Assembly: GCA_046483125.1 (NCBI GenBank)
Contig: JAWODU010000021.1
Span: forward strand, 1 to 23,802
From: JAWODU01 sp046483125
Lineage (GTDB): Bacteria; Verrucomicrobiota; Kiritimatiellia; UBA8416; JAWODU01
Length of the DNA: 23,802 bases
Direction of reading: 5' to 3'
In this document: positions 22,603 to 23,802 of the stretch, one piece after another
How positions within the stretch are numbered: the first letter of the stretch is position 1
How the letters are laid out: every line of letters starts with the position of its first letter
Program-made: the position numbers and the translations under genes
The notes under the pieces: model-generated
Databases searched by the model: none
What the model saw: the letters and a program-made list of their open reading frames with translations, nothing else
Told to the model about the DNA's origin: nothing

Positions 22603-23241
22603 TTACTTCCCGGTATCAACTGAGATCTTCACATATGTGCGACTGCCGTTGCCCTTTGGTTGCTGGACCCTGAACATCTCGACTTCAGGGTTCCACCATC
22701 CAAGATCCCGCCCAATCTCCTGCTTGGCATCGAAAAGGGACTGGTATTCACTGTAGAAACCGTTGCTCGAAACCCATATTCGTCCATTTCTCTTCCCCAT
22801 GGTAATGGCATGTGCTTCGCGAGCAGTCTTTGAGCGAACAACGTACATATTAGCCTTCCAGCCTTTTCCCGAACTGAGATCTTTAACCGTTAAGGCGTAA
22901 TCCTCACAATCGCCCTGCCTTCTGTTCCAGGTCTCCTTTGCGGAGCCCCGTTCATCCTTCTTGTACGCATTGCGCGAGTATGTGACCCTGTCTTTAACTG
23001 CCCTGCAAGTATCTTCGGGGGTAGAGAATGCACGCCTCGCTTCTTGCCACGGCATGGTCGAAACTGGACTGCGGTCACTATCGCGAAATTCCAGAGTCCG
23101 AATTCTGGAAGCCCGATCCCGCCCGAAAGGGTCCCGCCTTTGAGCCAACTCAGCGCCCCATGCCGGGGCCACGCGAATCGCCACCATAAAGGCTGTCATA
23201 ATAAGAAAAGTCTGGTATTTGTTTGCAGCGGTCAGTGTCAT
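22603..23241 (-). CDS. Exported transglutaminase-like cysteine peptidase
   Basis: The 212-residue protein has an N-terminal signal peptide (about 1-30, ending APAWGA). The catalytic triad of the bacterial transglutaminase-like fold is visible: Cys112 in RRQGDCEDYAL, His144 in REAHAITM and Asn160 in WVSSNGF. Such proteins act in the periplasm or at the cell surface as proteases or amide-modifying enzymes; the substrate here is unknown. It starts at ATG 23241 with GGAG about 8 bases upstream. A sigma54-type promoter lies about 52 bases before the start codon, and the neighbouring operon on the other strand encodes a sigma54 activator. A similar gene order is not known to me. Confidence 0.85.
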   Translation of the reverse strand: MTLTAANKYQTFLIMTAFMVAIRVAPAWGAELAQRRDPFGRDRASRIRTLEFRDSDRSPVSTMPWQEARRAFSTPEDTCRAVKDRVTYSRNAYKKDERGSAKETWNRRQGDCEDYALTVKDLSSGKGWKANMYVVRSKTAREAHAITMGKRNGRIWVSSNGFYSEYQSLFDAKQEIGRDLGWWNPEVEMFRVQQPKGNGSRTYVKISVDTGK

Positions 23242-23292
23242 ATCCGGTCTCCATATTGTTTTATTATTGTTTCGCTATCAGGTATGGATACA

Positions 23293-23309
23293 TGCACATA
23301 ACGTGCCAA
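23293..23309 (-). promoter_or_regulatory. Sigma54 (-24/-12) promoter of the transglutaminase gene
   Basis: The minus strand reads TTGGCACGTTATGTGCA from 23309 to 23293. It has GG and GC separated by exactly 10 bases and matches TGGCAC-N5-TTGCA with one mismatch (G for the first T of TTGC). Transcription should begin near 23282, leaving a leader of about 41 bases before ATG 23241. Confidence 0.7.
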
Positions 23310-23338
23310 CATGGGAGCAGGGACAGAACTCACTTCAG

Positions 23339-23361
23339 CGCAGTAAGTTACAGTAACTGCG
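23339..23361. promoter_or_regulatory. Palindromic site upstream of the sigma54 promoter, candidate activator-binding site
   Basis: AGTTAC-A-GTAACT (23346-23358) is a perfect palindrome with a 1-base centre. The wider sequence gives a second, offset pairing (CGCAGT 23339-23344 with ACTGCG 23356-23361). The centre is about 68 bases upstream of the predicted start, on the correct side for an enhancer, though somewhat close. No second copy is seen nearby. Confidence 0.35.
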
Positions 23362-23459
23362 GCCGAAGATCGCCTGTCAGAACAGTTGAGCCATTGTGGA
23401 ACAGATGCCGGTGAGTGTTCACTAGGCCTAAAATAAGCGACCTTTTAAAACAATGATCC

Positions 23460-23630
23460 TCACAAGTGACTTTTCCACCGCTGAACGATCCGGTTCAAGA
23501 GTTTATGCGGCTTCTCAGGGGCAAAGAGCGGCCGGTAAGGGCTTTTGTCGGCTGAAGCGCCGGTCCAGCCTCCGGCGGGAGCCGTTTCGGCACAGAACTC
23601 ACCTGTTTTCACGTCATTTTTCGTCATCAT
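23460..23630 (-). CDS. Possible small protein, 56 residues, within the insertion sequence tail
   Basis: A frame from ATG 23630 to the TGA at 23462-23460 gives MMTKNDVKTGEFCAETAPAG and a basic end (LLNRIVQRWKSHL). GAGG lies 6 bases upstream. It begins 20 bases after the transposase stop. I recognise no family; it may be noise in IS-terminal DNA. Confidence 0.25.
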   Translation of the reverse strand: MMTKNDVKTGEFCAETAPAGGWTGASADKSPYRPLFAPEKPHKLLNRIVQRWKSHL

Positions 23631-23650
23631 TACCTCGCTGCCTGAACGCG

Positions 23651-23800
23651 TCAGGCGAATTTCGTTCGTCTGATAAACTCCCACGCGGAGAAGAAGTCTT
23701 TCAGCCACGCGTTATACCCCAGCAATCGGTAGATGATCCTGCGTCCCTGCCGACTGATCTGAGCCGGCAGCAGAACCATCGCATGAAGGAAACGCCGGAA
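23651..23800 (-). CDS. Transposase C-terminal fragment (IS4/IS1380-like DDE type), runs off window
   Basis: The minus strand frame entering from the window end gives 49 residues ending at a TGA (23653-23651). It begins FRRFLHAMVLLPAQISRQGR and ends EFIRRTKFA. The hydrophobic, arginine-rich segment LLPAQISRQGRRIIYRLL resembles the C-termini of IS1380-type DDE transposases as I recall them. The catalytic residues lie outside the window, so intactness cannot be judged and the family is provisional. Confidence 0.6.
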   Translation of the reverse strand, partial: FRRFLHAMVLLPAQISRQGRRIIYRLLGYNAWLKDFFSAWEFIRRTKFA

Positions 23801-23802
23801 CT

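Larger units (their letters stand above)
23420..23802 (-). mobile_element. 3' part of an insertion sequence (cut by window edge)
   Basis: A transposase C-terminus is read on the minus strand, so the element's 3' end points to lower coordinates. The outer end is not certain; ACTAGGCCTAAAATAAGCGACC begins near 23420 and could be the terminal inverted repeat, but the other end is outside the window. Its insertion is just upstream of the transglutaminase regulatory region. Confidence 0.4.

Noticed and set aside
22437..22673. 78-codon frame across the 126-bp inverted-repeat element
   Set aside because: The DNA is explained by inverted repeats and hairpins; the translation has no coding character and runs into the end of the transglutaminase gene on the other strand.

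Overview
The window reads as a chromosomal segment of a bacterium from the Planctomycetes-Verrucomicrobia-Chlamydiae (PVC) group, most plausibly Kiritimatiellota or Lentisphaerota. That placement is inference. It rests on a 721-residue GreA with a long N-terminal extension (the layout I know from Chlamydia), the order rpsP-trmD-rplS-rnhB without rimM (also as in Chlamydia), a McsA-McsB-ClpC cassette outside Firmicutes, and GC-rich intergenic hairpin repeats. Coding DNA is about 60% GC in the first 16 kb. Start codons are mixed (ATG, GTG, TTG), and Shine-Dalgarno sequences are strong before some genes and missing before others.

Bases 1-13800 are housekeeping. A shikimate/tyrosine block (end of tyrA, aroA, then cmk and infA) converges on an RluA-family pseudouridine synthase. 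Next come the long GreA, a tRNA-Leu(CAG) gene and ilvE. The protein-arginine phosphorylation cassette mcsA-mcsB-clpC follows, then the translation/RNA operon rpsP-trmD-rplS-rnhB-yraN, which ends in a gene for a secreted FGE/SUMF1-fold protein.

Bases 13800-17350 are accessory: the FGE-fold protein, a SagB-type nitroreductase with a signal peptide on the minus strand, and a divergent thioredoxin-fold protein with a CxxC motif.

Bases 17345-23802 form a signalling island. A 545-base gene-free region ends in seven perfect copies of a 10-bp tandem repeat, which lie in the probable leader of a three-gene operon. The operon encodes an HTH-receiver protein, a hybrid GAF/PAS histidine kinase and an NtrC-type sigma54 activator. 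GC content falls sharply inside the kinase gene, near its H-box. Downstream are a 126-bp inverted-repeat element whose core folds as a three-way junction with complementary loops, and a minus-strand gene for an exported transglutaminase-like cysteine peptidase. That gene has a near-consensus sigma54 (-24/-12) promoter and a palindrome upstream. The simplest reading is that the sigma54 activator next door controls it. The window ends in the 3' part of an insertion sequence.

Short repeats recur through the intergenic DNA: GGAGGACGGA-, GATTAAGATT- and CTGTAACC-type low-complexity runs, plus two different hairpin motifs that each occur twice in opposite orientations. The best candidates for undescribed biology are the sigma54 two-component/transglutaminase unit, the decamer array in its leader, and the 126-bp structured element between them.
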